This document shows, piece by piece, positions 9,635 through 18,667 of a stretch of DNA of 64,000 nucleotides. Position 1 is the first letter of the stretch, and each line of letters starts with the position of its first letter. The DNA comes from Maritalea sp047634455 (lineage in GTDB: Bacteria > Pseudomonadota > Alphaproteobacteria > Rhizobiales > Devosiaceae), in contig NZ_JBLIAI010000003.1 in the NCBI RefSeq assembly GCF_047634455.1, positions 76,708-140,707 of the forward strand, given 5' to 3'. The translations under genes and the position numbers were made by a program. The notes under the pieces are model-generated. The model was not told where the DNA came from and did no database searches. It was given only the letters and a program-made list of their open reading frames with translations.

Positions 9635-10894
9635 ATGAGTGAAGGTGCATCAAACGGCCACAACCATTTCTCGCCATTGGAAGCACGACCGCCAATGGAG
9701 CGCGAAGAATCGCTTTTTATTGCTTTGCGCGCCCAACTCAGAAGCGCGATGGCGAACAGCCCTTATTGGGCACAAAAGCTATCTGAGATTGATATTGAGG
9801 GGGTCTATGATCGCGAATCATTGGCCCAATTGCCGGTGCTTTCAAAAAGTGATCTGGTTGAGTTGCAGGAAAAAAATCCGCTTTTTGGCGGTATAGCGCC
9901 TGCGAACAATGATGTACGACGGGTCTTTTATTCTCCCGGACCCATCGTTGAGCCGCAACCCGGCGGCACTGACCCTTGGCGCATGAGTTCTGCGCTTTTT
10001 GCTGCCGGGATGCGGCGCGGCGACGTGATTGCGAACTGCTTTAGTTATCACCTAACGCCAGCGGGCTTCATGTTTGATGAAGCGGCTTCAAACCTTGGTT
10101 GCGTGACGTTTCCCGCCGGTGTTGGCAATACTGAAACCTTGGTGGAAGCGTTTAATCACTTCACAATTTCAGGCTATGTCGGCACCCCGGATTTTTTGCA
10201 GATTATTTTGGAAAAAGCCAAGGCGCTGGGAAATGATATTTTGAGCGTCCAGAACGCTCTAGTGTCAGGTGGGCCTTTGTTTCCGGCGATGCGGAACTGG
10301 TATGCTGCGCAAGGCGTCAACATCAAACAATGTTATGGAACCGCCGAATTGGGCTTAATCGCTTACGAAACAGATGCGGCGGACAACGGCATGGTGATTG
10401 CCGAAAATTGTATCGTCGAAATTGTCCGACCCGGCACATCAGATCCGGTTGCGCCGGGAGAAGTCGGCGAAGTTGTGGTGACAACATTTGATCCCAACTA
10501 CCCGCTAATCCGGTTTGCCACGGGCGATCTGTCTGCCATTCAGCCCGGGCAATCTTCCTGCGGTCGCACCAATGCTCGGCTGAAAGGCTGGATGGGGCGC
10601 GCTGACCAAACCACCAAGGTGCGCGGCATGTTCGTCCATCCGCACCAAATCGCCAAGATTGTCAAAACCTTCCCGCAGATGGGCCGCGCGCGGCTGGAAG
10701 TCAGCGAGATTGAGGGCAAAGATCAAATGACATTTATTTGCGAACTGCCGCATAATGACGACGCGGTGAAAGAGCAGATTGCGCAAAGCGTTCGTGCTGA
10801 ATGCCGCTTGCGTGCAGATATTCGCATTGTGTCGTTGGATAGCCTTCCAAATGACGGCAAAGTAATCGACGATCGCCGCGTTATTGGCGTTTAA
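9635..10894 (+). CDS. PaaK-like adenylate-forming enzyme with degenerate P-loop
   Basis: About 419 aa, of the phenylacetate-CoA ligase (PaaK) size and layout. Segments QCYGTAELGLIAYE (A5 region), YPLIRFATGDLSAI (A7 Asp) and GRADQTTKVRGMFVHPHQI (A8 hinge) are well kept. At the place of the family phosphate-binding loop (SSGTTGKPT in typical PaaK) this protein has YSPGPIVEPQ, so the Ser/Thr/Gly-rich loop is missing. The enzyme may bind ATP differently or act in another way. ATG at 9635 is preferred over the GTG at 9626 because a GGTGGA site lies just before it. It is the last gene of the transporter operon, 13 nt after the LivF-like gene. Confidence 0.75.
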   Translation: MSEGASNGHNHFSPLEARPPMEREESLFIALRAQLRSAMANSPYWAQKLSEIDIEGVYDRESLAQLPVLSKSDLVELQEKNPLFGGIAPANNDVRRVFYSPGPIVEPQPGGTDPWRMSSALFAAGMRRGDVIANCFSYHLTPAGFMFDEAASNLGCVTFPAGVGNTETLVEAFNHFTISGYVGTPDFLQIILEKAKALGNDILSVQNALVSGGPLFPAMRNWYAAQGVNIKQCYGTAELGLIAYETDAADNGMVIAENCIVEIVRPGTSDPVAPGEVGEVVVTTFDPNYPLIRFATGDLSAIQPGQSSCGRTNARLKGWMGRADQTTKVRGMFVHPHQIAKIVKTFPQMGRARLEVSEIEGKDQMTFICELPHNDDAVKEQIAQSVRAECRLRADIRIVSLDSLPNDGKVIDDRRVIGV

Positions 10895-11247
10895 GGCGAA
10901 AACTTAAGCACAGCATGACATCGCACGCCCAACCACTTGTTGGTCCATCATTTGACGCGGAAAAATAAAACCATATAGGCCCTCTTGATTTCTTTGGTGT
11001 GCTGCATATATAGTACACCATCACAGTTGTTGAGTTAGGGTTGCGGGTTTCGTGGTCTTTTACGAATGGTTCATGGGGCGATTTGACTCGGCTCACTGCG
11101 CAAGCACATACTCATTGTAATGGTGATAAATGGGCGCTGCCAACGCATCGTCACAATTGACTGTTAGGTGAAATATGTCCATCGTTCTTTAAGGAACTTG
11201 GGTCTATTTAGCGGTCATCAATTTGGGAATTTTGGAAAGCCGACATC
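10895..11247. other. Intergenic region of 353 nt
   Basis: No convincing gene on either strand. It lies between the end of the transporter operon and a secreted-protein gene, so it should hold that gene's promoter and possibly the operon's 3' end. I found no strong hairpin with a T-run. The only clear structure is the inverted repeat at 10995-11020. Confidence 0.5.
10995..11020. promoter_or_regulatory. Inverted repeat, possible operator
   Basis: Nine-base arms TGGTGTGCT and AGTACACCA (8 of 9 complementary) flank an AT-rich 8-nt centre GCATATAT. The dyad is too loose and lacks a T-tract for a terminator, so a protein-binding site for the downstream gene is possible. Function is inferred from position only. 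Confidence 0.3.
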
Positions 11248-13077
11248 ATGCAAAAATTTAGTTCAGGCGGGGCGAAAAACAGCCTCAAAACACTATTGCT
11301 CGCTGGCACAGCTGCCCTTGCGCTTGGCGCAAGTGCGACATATGCGCAAGACAGTTCGACTGCGCCGTCAAGCGAATCCGCTACAATTACATCTTCATCA
11401 ATGAAATACTCCCTCGAAGTCAGCAACATTGATGCTGTTGATTCCAATGTTGATGCGGAAACAATTCGCAGCGTCATTTCAGGCAAACTTGTTGAAAACG
11501 CCAACGCCCTTGCCGGTTTGACCGCGAAGAGCATCTTCATACCTGAGATTAAGTTTATCTATACGGTTGAAGTTGATGGCAACGTTTCTAACAATGAGTT
11601 TATCTTCAAAAACATTGCGCTAACGAACGTTAAAGATGGTGTCGCGCAAACAGCGTCAATGGAAGCCACGACCGGCAATCTCTCGCCAAGCAAAGCGGTT
11701 GACATGGATGTGCCGTTCAAATTGGCATTTGGCCAGACCACAATCACCCAATTCAACCTTGGGGCATTGCTTAATGCCTATGGTTTGATCGAACCAAAAA
11801 GTAATGAAATGGTTCGTGTTTACCAGGACTATATCGTTGCTGGCGGCACGATGGACATTGGGCCCGTGCGTTGCAATATCGGCAAATATCAATCAGGCGA
11901 ATACCGTGCGCGCGCAATGAAGGTCTCTTATCCAGAATTGATGGCGTTAGCGGCTGAACTTGAAACCAGCAACAAGCCTTCCCCCGAACAAATTATCAAA
12001 ATGGCCGATTTCTATGCGGACTTGCTCTATTCGTTTGAAACATCGCCGGTGGTGTTTGACGGACTGGATTGTGCGGGTTCCAAAGATGGCACAAGTTTTG
12101 ACATGTCGATGGGCAAAATGGAAGTGGGCGCAATGGGTAAAGGTTTTTACCCGTCGATCTCAGCCAACGATATTGCGATAAAAATTACCGGAAAAGAAAA
12201 CGTGGATTTCAAGCTTGGTAATTTTACGTTTAAGGAAATTGACTTTAATCCAACGGTTGAAGCCTACAATCAAATTGAAGACTTCAGCGAGATTGATAAG
12301 GAGTGGTTCGAAGCCAATTTCCGCTCATTTATCCCCGCTTTTGCAGGTCTCTCCTTCTCGAATTTCTTTGTTGATGCCCCCGATGAAGGCGGCGAGCGGG
12401 TTATTGTTGAAGTTGAGGATTTTGATGTAAGCCTTGCTGACTATGTAAACGGCATTCCTTCAGACATTTCGCTATCAACAACCGGCGTGCAGGCAGACTT
12501 GCCAGAAAACCCTTCCGACGATGGCCTCAAGAAACTACGTGCCTTGGGCATCGAGCGTCTAAATGTTGGGTACGAATTGTCTCTTAGCTGGGATGAGGCC
12601 GCTCAAGCAATTGAACTGACGCGGCTAATGTTCACTGGCGAAAAACTGGGCACCGTCGACGTCTCTGGTTACTTTGTTGGCGCAACGGAGGGTCTATTTG
12701 CGTCTGATCCGCAAATGGCGATGATTGCTGCGATGGGACTTGGCGTAAACGAACTCGACATTCAACTGGAAAATGAAGGGTTCTTGGATATTGCTTTGGC
12801 GCAGGCTGCTGCAGAACAGGGTGCACCTGTAGACGCGTTCCAAACACAAATCTCCGCCATGGCAAACGGCATGATTGTTGGCTTGCTTGGCGGCGTTGAT
12901 CAAGCGGTTGACTTGGGTGGTGCTATTTCAAGCTTCATTTCTGGCGATGCATCTTACGTTGGTATCTCGCTTACTTCCAAGACTGAAACAGGTGTTGGCA
13001 TGCCCCAAATCTTGGCGCTTCAAGCTGACCCGACCAAGATTCTTGAATATGTAGATATTGAATCAAGCAACGAATAA
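11248..13077 (+). CDS. Exported acidic protein of unknown function
   Basis: A 609-aa protein I do not recognise. A signal peptide is obvious: a basic start (MQKFSSGGAKNSLK), a hydrophobic run, then SATYAQD with likely cleavage after YA. The mature part is acidic, rich in alternating hydrophobic/polar strands and nearly Cys-free (one CN and one DCAG). It contains two segments that look like related beta-rich units (about 45-200 and 320-480). It has no transmembrane anchor or lipobox, so periplasmic or outer-surface location is likely. It is monocistronic, flanked by a 353-nt gap and by a strong terminator. Homologues are probably annotated only as hypothetical. Confidence 0.8.
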   Translation: MQKFSSGGAKNSLKTLLLAGTAALALGASATYAQDSSTAPSSESATITSSSMKYSLEVSNIDAVDSNVDAETIRSVISGKLVENANALAGLTAKSIFIPEIKFIYTVEVDGNVSNNEFIFKNIALTNVKDGVAQTASMEATTGNLSPSKAVDMDVPFKLAFGQTTITQFNLGALLNAYGLIEPKSNEMVRVYQDYIVAGGTMDIGPVRCNIGKYQSGEYRARAMKVSYPELMALAAELETSNKPSPEQIIKMADFYADLLYSFETSPVVFDGLDCAGSKDGTSFDMSMGKMEVGAMGKGFYPSISANDIAIKITGKENVDFKLGNFTFKEIDFNPTVEAYNQIEDFSEIDKEWFEANFRSFIPAFAGLSFSNFFVDAPDEGGERVIVEVEDFDVSLADYVNGIPSDISLSTTGVQADLPENPSDDGLKKLRALGIERLNVGYELSLSWDEAAQAIELTRLMFTGEKLGTVDVSGYFVGATEGLFASDPQMAMIAAMGLGVNELDIQLENEGFLDIALAQAAAEQGAPVDAFQTQISAMANGMIVGLLGGVDQAVDLGGAISSFISGDASYVGISLTSKTETGVGMPQILALQADPTKILEYVDIESSNE

Positions 13078-13101
13078 TCTTTGCTGTTATTCAAGTGTTA
13101 C

Positions 13102-13136
13102 AAACCCGCGCTGACAACTGTCGGCGCGGGTTTTTT
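13102..13136 (+). terminator. Rho-independent terminator
   Basis: Perfect 10-bp arms AAACCCGCGC and GCGCGGGTTT, with inner pairing TGAC/GTCG, are followed by a run of T. It sits 25 nt after the stop of the exported-protein gene and insulates it from the leucine-degradation operon. Confidence 0.9.
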
Positions 13137-13203
13137 GATTTTAGCTTTCAGTTTACCCCACCGCATCCAAACCTATTGTGTCAGCTGTCCAATTGTGGTA
13201 AAT

Positions 13204-13240
13204 AAACGAACGTTCATTTAATTCGTATCACCTGAGGTGA
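13204..13240. promoter_or_regulatory. Probable operator region of the TetR regulator and leucine operon
   Basis: Two dyads lie directly upstream of the tetR gene. AAACGAACGTTCATTT (13204-13219) is a 16-bp palindrome with one mismatched pair, of the size bound by TetR-family dimers. TCACCTGAGGTGA (13228-13240) is a perfect 13-bp palindrome around a central G. Autoregulation by the adjacent TetR protein is the simplest reading. Which dyad is the operator is inference. Confidence 0.6.
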
Positions 13241-13270
13241 CGAAAAGGAGGGGAGGCCGGAAGCGAACAT

Positions 13271-13879
13271 ATGGCACGTACGACCGGCTCAAACGGCGAA
13301 GAAACGTCCAAACGTATTGACGACGTTGCCCTAAAGTTGTTTGCACAAAAGGGCTATGCAGCCGTATCCATGCGCGAAATTGCCCGCGAAGTTGGTGTGC
13401 AAGCTGGCGCGCTTTACAATTACAGCCCCAATAAACAGGATTTGCTGGCCCGGTTAATGGTTGAGCATATGCAAGCGCTGTTGGCCGCATGGGAACACGA
13501 ACGCCCGATAGGTCAAACTCCGCTTGATGCGCTTAAAGCATTTGTTTTGTTCCACATCCGCTATCACGTGCAGCGCCCCGACCATGTTTTCATTTCCTAT
13601 ATGGAATTGCGCAACCTTGAGCCTGAGAATTTCGCAGCGGTCGAAAAGTTGCGCCGTCAATATGAATTTGCGCTGAAGGACATTTTGCAGCGCGGATCTG
13701 ATGATCACCAATTTAATATCGCTGATGTGCATGTAGCCGCCATGGCTATCCTCGCGCAACTGACCGGGGTGACCACTTGGTACCGGGCCAAGGGGCGTCT
13801 CAGCCAATCCAAGATTGAAGCAATTTACACACAACTTGTGTGCCAAAGCGTTGGTGCGCAAATATCGGAGGAAATTTAA
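13271..13879 (+). CDS. TetR-family regulator of the leucine/isovalerate operon
   Basis: A 202-aa repressor-type protein. The N-terminal helix-turn-helix is typical: IDDVALKLFAQKGYAAVSMREIAREVGVQAGALYNYSPNKQDLL (within about 16-60). The C-terminal ligand domain is helical and unclassified, plausibly sensing an acyl-CoA intermediate. It starts at ATG 13271 behind AAGGAGGGGAGG, and its stop codon is immediately followed by the ivd start, so it is the first gene of the catabolic operon and probably autoregulated through the dyads at 13204-13240. Many proteobacteria use the MerR-type LiuR for this pathway, so a TetR in its place is notable but not unique. Confidence 0.88.
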   Translation: MARTTGSNGEETSKRIDDVALKLFAQKGYAAVSMREIAREVGVQAGALYNYSPNKQDLLARLMVEHMQALLAAWEHERPIGQTPLDALKAFVLFHIRYHVQRPDHVFISYMELRNLEPENFAAVEKLRRQYEFALKDILQRGSDDHQFNIADVHVAAMAILAQLTGVTTWYRAKGRLSQSKIEAIYTQLVCQSVGAQISEEI

Positions 13880-15043
13880 ATGTTCACCACAGGAATGAAT
13901 TTTGCCCTTGGCGAAGATCTCGAAGCCTTGCGCGATATGGTGCACCGTTTCGCACAGGACCGCATTGCCCCAATGGCTGCACAGATCGACGAAACCAACC
14001 AGTTCCCAAATGAACTTTGGAAAGAATTTGGCGATCTCGGCCTGTTGGGCGTTACGGTTTCTGAGGAATATGGCGGCGCAAATATGGGCTATTTGGCGCA
14101 CTGTATTGTGGTGGAAGAGCTCAGCCGTGCGTCAGCTTCTGTTGGCTTGTCCTATGGTGCGCACTCTAACTTATGCGTGAACCAAATTTTCCGCAACGGA
14201 ACACCGGAACAGCGCGAGAAATATCTGCCAAAACTCATTTCAGGCGAGCATGTTGGCGCATTGGCGATGTCAGAGCCGGGCGCAGGTTCAGACGTCGTTT
14301 CGATGCAACTCAAAGCCGAAGCCGCGCAGGGTGGTTTTCTTTTGACCGGCAACAAAATGTGGATCACCAATGGCCCGGATGCGGATACGCTGGTTGTTTA
14401 CGCCAAAACCGATCCTGCTGCTGGCTCCAAAGGCATGACGGCTTTCATCGTGCAAAAAGACTTTGATGGTTTTTCAACCGCGCAAAAACTCGACAAGCTC
14501 GGGATGCGCGGCTCCAACACATGCGAGTTGGTATTTGATAAATGTTTCGTGCCAGAAGAAAACGTGCTCGGCGAAGTGGGCAAAGGCGTGCGGGTTTTGA
14601 TGTCTGGTCTGGACTATGAGCGCGTGGTGCTCGCCGCAGGTCCGGTCGGCATTATGCATGCAGTACTTGATGTGGTTGTGCCCTACGTACATGAGCGCAA
14701 ACAGTTTGGCCAAGCCATTGGTGAGTTCCAATTGGTGCAGGGCAAACTGGCAGATATCTATTCAACCATGAATGCATCTCGCGCTTATGTGTATGCCGTG
14801 GCCCAAGCCTGTGACCGGGGTGAAACCACCCGCAAAGACGCAGCAGGTTGCATTTTGTACTCCGCAGAAAAAGCCACACAGATCGCGCTTGACGGCATTC
14901 AATTGCTCGGCGGTAATGGCTACATCAACGAATATCCAACGGGCCGCCTGTTGCGCGACGCGAAGCTTTACGAAATCGGTGCCGGCACCAGCGAAATTCG
15001 CCGGATGCTGATCGGTCGTGAAATGTTCAGCGAAACCAAATAG
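13880..15043 (+). CDS. ivd: Isovaleryl-CoA dehydrogenase
   Basis: A 387-aa FAD-dependent acyl-CoA dehydrogenase that oxidises isovaleryl-CoA to 3-methylcrotonyl-CoA in leucine breakdown and passes electrons to ETF. Family motifs are ALAMSEPGAGSDV (about 127-139) and KMWITNGPDAD (FAD/substrate site). The catalytic Glu is in the isovaleryl-CoA dehydrogenase-specific position (Glu247 in GLDYERVVLAAGP) rather than near the C-terminus; the C-terminal motif reads EIGAGTSEIRR with Gly where short-chain dehydrogenases have the Glu. Next to methylcrotonyl-CoA carboxylase genes the assignment is firm. Confidence 0.96.
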   Translation: MFTTGMNFALGEDLEALRDMVHRFAQDRIAPMAAQIDETNQFPNELWKEFGDLGLLGVTVSEEYGGANMGYLAHCIVVEELSRASASVGLSYGAHSNLCVNQIFRNGTPEQREKYLPKLISGEHVGALAMSEPGAGSDVVSMQLKAEAAQGGFLLTGNKMWITNGPDADTLVVYAKTDPAAGSKGMTAFIVQKDFDGFSTAQKLDKLGMRGSNTCELVFDKCFVPEENVLGEVGKGVRVLMSGLDYERVVLAAGPVGIMHAVLDVVVPYVHERKQFGQAIGEFQLVQGKLADIYSTMNASRAYVYAVAQACDRGETTRKDAAGCILYSAEKATQIALDGIQLLGGNGYINEYPTGRLLRDAKLYEIGAGTSEIRRMLIGREMFSETK

Positions 15044-15065
15044 TCGAAATATAGGGAGCGCCGCC

Positions 15066-16673
15066 ATGTCGGTTATTAAGTCGCAAATCTCGACCAAGTC
15101 TGAGCAATTCATCGCCAACAAACAGGCGTTGGAAAGCCAAATGGCCGACATTGCCGCCGCTACGGAAATGGCGCGGTTGGGCGGTGGTGAGCGTTCTCGC
15201 GAGCGCCACCTGTCACGCGGTAAATTATTGCCGCGAGATCGGGTCACAAAATTGCTAGACCCGGGCTCCCCTTTCATGGAACTTGGCGCGACAGCGGCAC
15301 ACGGCCTTTATGATGGCGCAGCGCCCGGCGCCGGGCTGATCACCGGCATCGGCCGAGTTGCGGGGCAAGAGGTGATGGTTGTTTGCAACGACGCCACTGT
15401 GAAAGGTGGCACCTACTATCCAATGACCGTCAAAAAACATCTTCGGGCACAAGAAGTTGCCTTAGAGAATAATTTGCCCTGTGTCTATTTGGTGGATTCT
15501 GGTGGGGCAAACTTGCCAAACCAAGATGAAGTGTTCGCCGATAAAGAGCATTTTGGCCGGATATTCTATAATCAAGCCACCATGTCTGCGCGCGGTATCC
15601 CGCAAATTGCGGTAGTGATGGGATCGTGCACCGCGGGTGGCGCATATGTGCCCGCCATGTCGGACGAAACCATCATCGTAAAAGAACAAGGCACAATCTT
15701 TTTGGCTGGCCCACCGCTTGTAAAATCGGCAACCGGCGAGATTGTCGCGGCCGAAGACTTAGGCGGTGGCGATGTGCACACACGTCTGTCTGGTGTGGCC
15801 GATCACTTGGCCGAAAACGATCAACATGCGCTTGAGTTGGCGCGCAAAGCCGTGGCGCATCTGAACCGCCAAAAACCAAACCAGTTGCTGATGCAATCAG
15901 TTGAAGCGCCGCTTTATGATCCCAATGAGATCATCGGCGTGGTGCCGGGTGATCTGAAAACTCCTTATGATATTCGCGAAGTCATCGCCCGCACGGTTGA
16001 TGGCTCGCGGTTTGAAGAGTTTAAATCGCGTTACGGCATAACCTTGATTTGCGGCTTTGCCCACATTCACGGCATGCCTGTGGGCATCATCGCCAATAAC
16101 GGCGTGCTGTTTTCTGAGAGCGCGCTCAAAGGTGCCCATTTTGTCGAACTGTGCTCACAGCGCAAAATTCCGCTGGTGTTCTTGCAAAATATCACCGGAT
16201 TTATGGTTGGCCGAAAATACGAAAACGAAGGCATTGCCAAACATGGTGCAAAGCTCGTAACCGCTGTCGCCACCACCTCCGTGCCAAAAATCACCGTGTT
16301 GGTCGGCGGCTCATTCGGCGCGGGCAATTATGGCATGTGTGGCCGGGCATATGGCCCACGTTTCTTGTGGACTTGGCCAAACTCGCGCATCTCGGTAATG
16401 GGCGGCGAACAGGCCGCGGGCGTGCTCGCCACTGTCAAACGCGACGGCTATGAGCGCAATGGCGAAGATTGGTCAGCGGATGAAGAGGCTGCGTTCAAGC
16501 AACCCATCATTGACCAATTCGAAAGCCAATCGCACCCACTTTATGCTTCTGCCCGCCTTTGGGACGATGGCATCATTCACCCGGCCCGCACCCGCGACCA
16601 GTTGGCCCTTTCACTTTCCGCAAGCCTGAACGCCCCGATTGCCGATACGCAATTCGGCGTCTTCAGAATGTAA
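15066..16673 (+). CDS. mccB: Methylcrotonyl-CoA carboxylase, carboxyltransferase (beta) subunit
   Basis: A 535-aa carboxyltransferase subunit that moves CO2 from biotin to 3-methylcrotonyl-CoA. Typical segments are RERHLSRGKLLPRDRVTKLLDPGSPF near the N-terminus, VDSGGANLPNQDEVF, GSCTAGGAYVPAMSDE and the oxyanion-type GSFGAGNYGMCGRAY; ENEGIAKHGAKLVTAV is also characteristic of this subfamily. The ATG at 15066 is preferred to an upstream in-frame start overlapping ivd because AGGGAGCG precedes it and homologues begin there. It sits 22 nt after ivd and 11 nt before mccA. Confidence 0.95.
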   Translation: MSVIKSQISTKSEQFIANKQALESQMADIAAATEMARLGGGERSRERHLSRGKLLPRDRVTKLLDPGSPFMELGATAAHGLYDGAAPGAGLITGIGRVAGQEVMVVCNDATVKGGTYYPMTVKKHLRAQEVALENNLPCVYLVDSGGANLPNQDEVFADKEHFGRIFYNQATMSARGIPQIAVVMGSCTAGGAYVPAMSDETIIVKEQGTIFLAGPPLVKSATGEIVAAEDLGGGDVHTRLSGVADHLAENDQHALELARKAVAHLNRQKPNQLLMQSVEAPLYDPNEIIGVVPGDLKTPYDIREVIARTVDGSRFEEFKSRYGITLICGFAHIHGMPVGIIANNGVLFSESALKGAHFVELCSQRKIPLVFLQNITGFMVGRKYENEGIAKHGAKLVTAVATTSVPKITVLVGGSFGAGNYGMCGRAYGPRFLWTWPNSRISVMGGEQAAGVLATVKRDGYERNGEDWSADEEAAFKQPIIDQFESQSHPLYASARLWDDGIIHPARTRDQLALSLSASLNAPIADTQFGVFRM

Positions 16674-16684
16674 GGGGATACGAG

Positions 16685-18667
16685 ATGTTTAAAAAAATTC
16701 TCATTGCCAACCGTGGTGAAATTGCTTGCCGGGTGATGCGCACAGCGCAAGCCATGGGCGTTAAATGTGTCGCGGTATATTCTGATGCGGATGCGAATGC
16801 GCAGCATGTGAAAATGGCCGACGGAGCCTATCGGCTCGGCCCTGCACCTGTGGCGGAAAGTTATTTGCGGGTTGATAAGATCCTTGAAGCAATCCAACTT
16901 TCTGGCGCTGAAGCCGTGCATCCGGGCTATGGCTTTTTGTCGGAAAACCCTGATTTTGTGGATGCGCTTGATCAAGCTGGCGTGCGTTTCATTGGCCCAT
17001 CGGCCGATGCAATCCGGGCCATGGGTCTTAAAGACGCCGCAAAAGCGTTGATGGAAAAAGCCAATGTGCCCGTGGTGCCCGGCTATCATGGGAACGAGCA
17101 AGACCCTGACTTTTTGGCCATTGAAGCCGACAAAATTGGTTATCCGGTTTTGATCAAAGCCCGCGCTGGTGGCGGTGGCAAAGGCATGCGCCGTGTTGAT
17201 GATCCGGCAGAGTTTAAATCGTCATTGGAAAGCGCATCGCGCGAGGGGCAATCAAGCTTTGGCGATAGGCGGGTGCTGATTGAAAAATACATCTCCACCC
17301 CACGCCATATCGAAATTCAAGTGTTTGGCGACGATCATGGCAATGCAGTGCACCTGTTTGAACGCGATTGCTCGTTGCAGCGCCGCCATCAAAAAGTAAT
17401 CGAAGAAGCCCCTGCGCCGGGCATGACCCAAGAGATGCGCAAGGCCATGGGTGACGCGGCGGTAACCGCTGCAAAAGCCATCAATTATTCCGGTGCGGGC
17501 ACGATTGAATTTATCGTCGATGCTTCCAACGGGCTCAACTCGAACGGTTTCTATTTCATGGAAATGAATACCCGGTTGCAGGTTGAACACCCGGTCACCG
17601 AAATGATCACCGGACAAGATTTGGTCGCGTGGCAATTGCGGGTCGCAAGCGGTGAAACATTGCCCAAAACCCAAGATGAATTGTCGATAAATGGCTGGGC
17701 ATTTGAGGCTCGGCTATATGCAGAAGACGTACCAAAGGGCTTCTTGCCCGCAACGGGAACCCTTGCGCATTTGAATCTGCCGGCAGATAGCGCGCGCATC
17801 GATTCGGGTGTGGTGACGGGCGATGTGATTTCGCCATTTTATGATCCGATGATTGCCAAAATTACAGTACATGGCGCAAACCGCAAAGAAGCGTTGAACG
17901 GATTGGCATCGGCGCTAGGCAAGTCTGAAATTGCGGGATCGGTCACCAACCGAGCGTTTCTGGCGGCACTTTGTGCCCATGAAGGGTTCGGCAATGGCGA
18001 GGTCGATACGGGCCTGATTGAGCGCGATCTCGACGCGCTAACCATCACACCAAAACCCACAGAAGCGGCAATTTCAGCGGCGGCGCTTATCGGGTTGGGC
18101 CTTGCTCGTACCCCAGTTTCGGCGGAGCCGTGGGATCAACTTGCAGGTTGGCGCACATGGTCTGGCGAGACGGACAGCATTGAATTTGATCACGAGGGTG
18201 AACGACTGAGCTATGATGTGGTGCTGGGCAATGGCAAACACTTCAACATTTCAGATGATGACAGTGATTTGAACGTTGAGCTGCTGGCGGCGGATGAAAA
18301 CAGTATTTCGTTGGCCGTAAACGGGCAGCGCCATCAACTCGGGTTCTTTGCCAATCAAGATTTCATTTCCATTTTCACGGGCACAGATACGTTCACGTTT
18401 GATCGGGTGAAACTGGAGCTCGCAGGCGAGGGTGCTCTATCAGGCGATGCAGTGCTGTCGCCCATGCCGGGCGCCGTTGTGGCGTTGAATGCACAAGTCG
18501 GCGATGAAGTTTTAGAAGGTGACAAATTAGTCGTGGTCGAAGCGATGAAAATGGAACACGCTTTGTTGGCCCCGCGTGATGGGGTGATTGAAGCGGTGTT
18601 CGTCAGCCTTGGAGATCAGGTGGAAGATGGCGGATTGTTGATCCAATTGGAGCCGCTAGATGACTGA
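16685..18667 (+). CDS. mccA: Methylcrotonyl-CoA carboxylase, biotin carboxylase/BCCP (alpha) subunit
   Basis: A 660-aa subunit that carboxylates its own biotin with ATP and bicarbonate. It starts MFKKILIANRGEIACR (ATG 16685, after GGGGATACG), the invariant beginning of biotin carboxylases. The ATP-grasp loop is RAGGGGKGMRRV, and EMNTRLQVEHPVTEM is the usual catalytic segment. The C-terminal biotinyl domain carries VVEAMKMEH with acceptor Lys at about 622. Biotin carboxylase and carrier on one chain, with a separate beta subunit, is the standard bacterial MCC arrangement. The stop overlaps the mvaB start by 8 nt, indicating coupled translation. Confidence 0.96.
   Translation: MFKKILIANRGEIACRVMRTAQAMGVKCVAVYSDADANAQHVKMADGAYRLGPAPVAESYLRVDKILEAIQLSGAEAVHPGYGFLSENPDFVDALDQAGVRFIGPSADAIRAMGLKDAAKALMEKANVPVVPGYHGNEQDPDFLAIEADKIGYPVLIKARAGGGGKGMRRVDDPAEFKSSLESASREGQSSFGDRRVLIEKYISTPRHIEIQVFGDDHGNAVHLFERDCSLQRRHQKVIEEAPAPGMTQEMRKAMGDAAVTAAKAINYSGAGTIEFIVDASNGLNSNGFYFMEMNTRLQVEHPVTEMITGQDLVAWQLRVASGETLPKTQDELSINGWAFEARLYAEDVPKGFLPATGTLAHLNLPADSARIDSGVVTGDVISPFYDPMIAKITVHGANRKEALNGLASALGKSEIAGSVTNRAFLAALCAHEGFGNGEVDTGLIERDLDALTITPKPTEAAISAAALIGLGLARTPVSAEPWDQLAGWRTWSGETDSIEFDHEGERLSYDVVLGNGKHFNISDDDSDLNVELLAADENSISLAVNGQRHQLGFFANQDFISIFTGTDTFTFDRVKLELAGEGALSGDAVLSPMPGAVVALNAQVGDEVLEGDKLVVVEAMKMEHALLAPRDGVIEAVFVSLGDQVEDGGLLIQLEPLDD

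Noticed and set aside
16559..16684. N-terminal extension of mccA overlapping mccB
   Set aside because: The universal biotin carboxylase start MFKKILIANRGE begins at 16685; the extension overlaps conserved mccB coding sequence.
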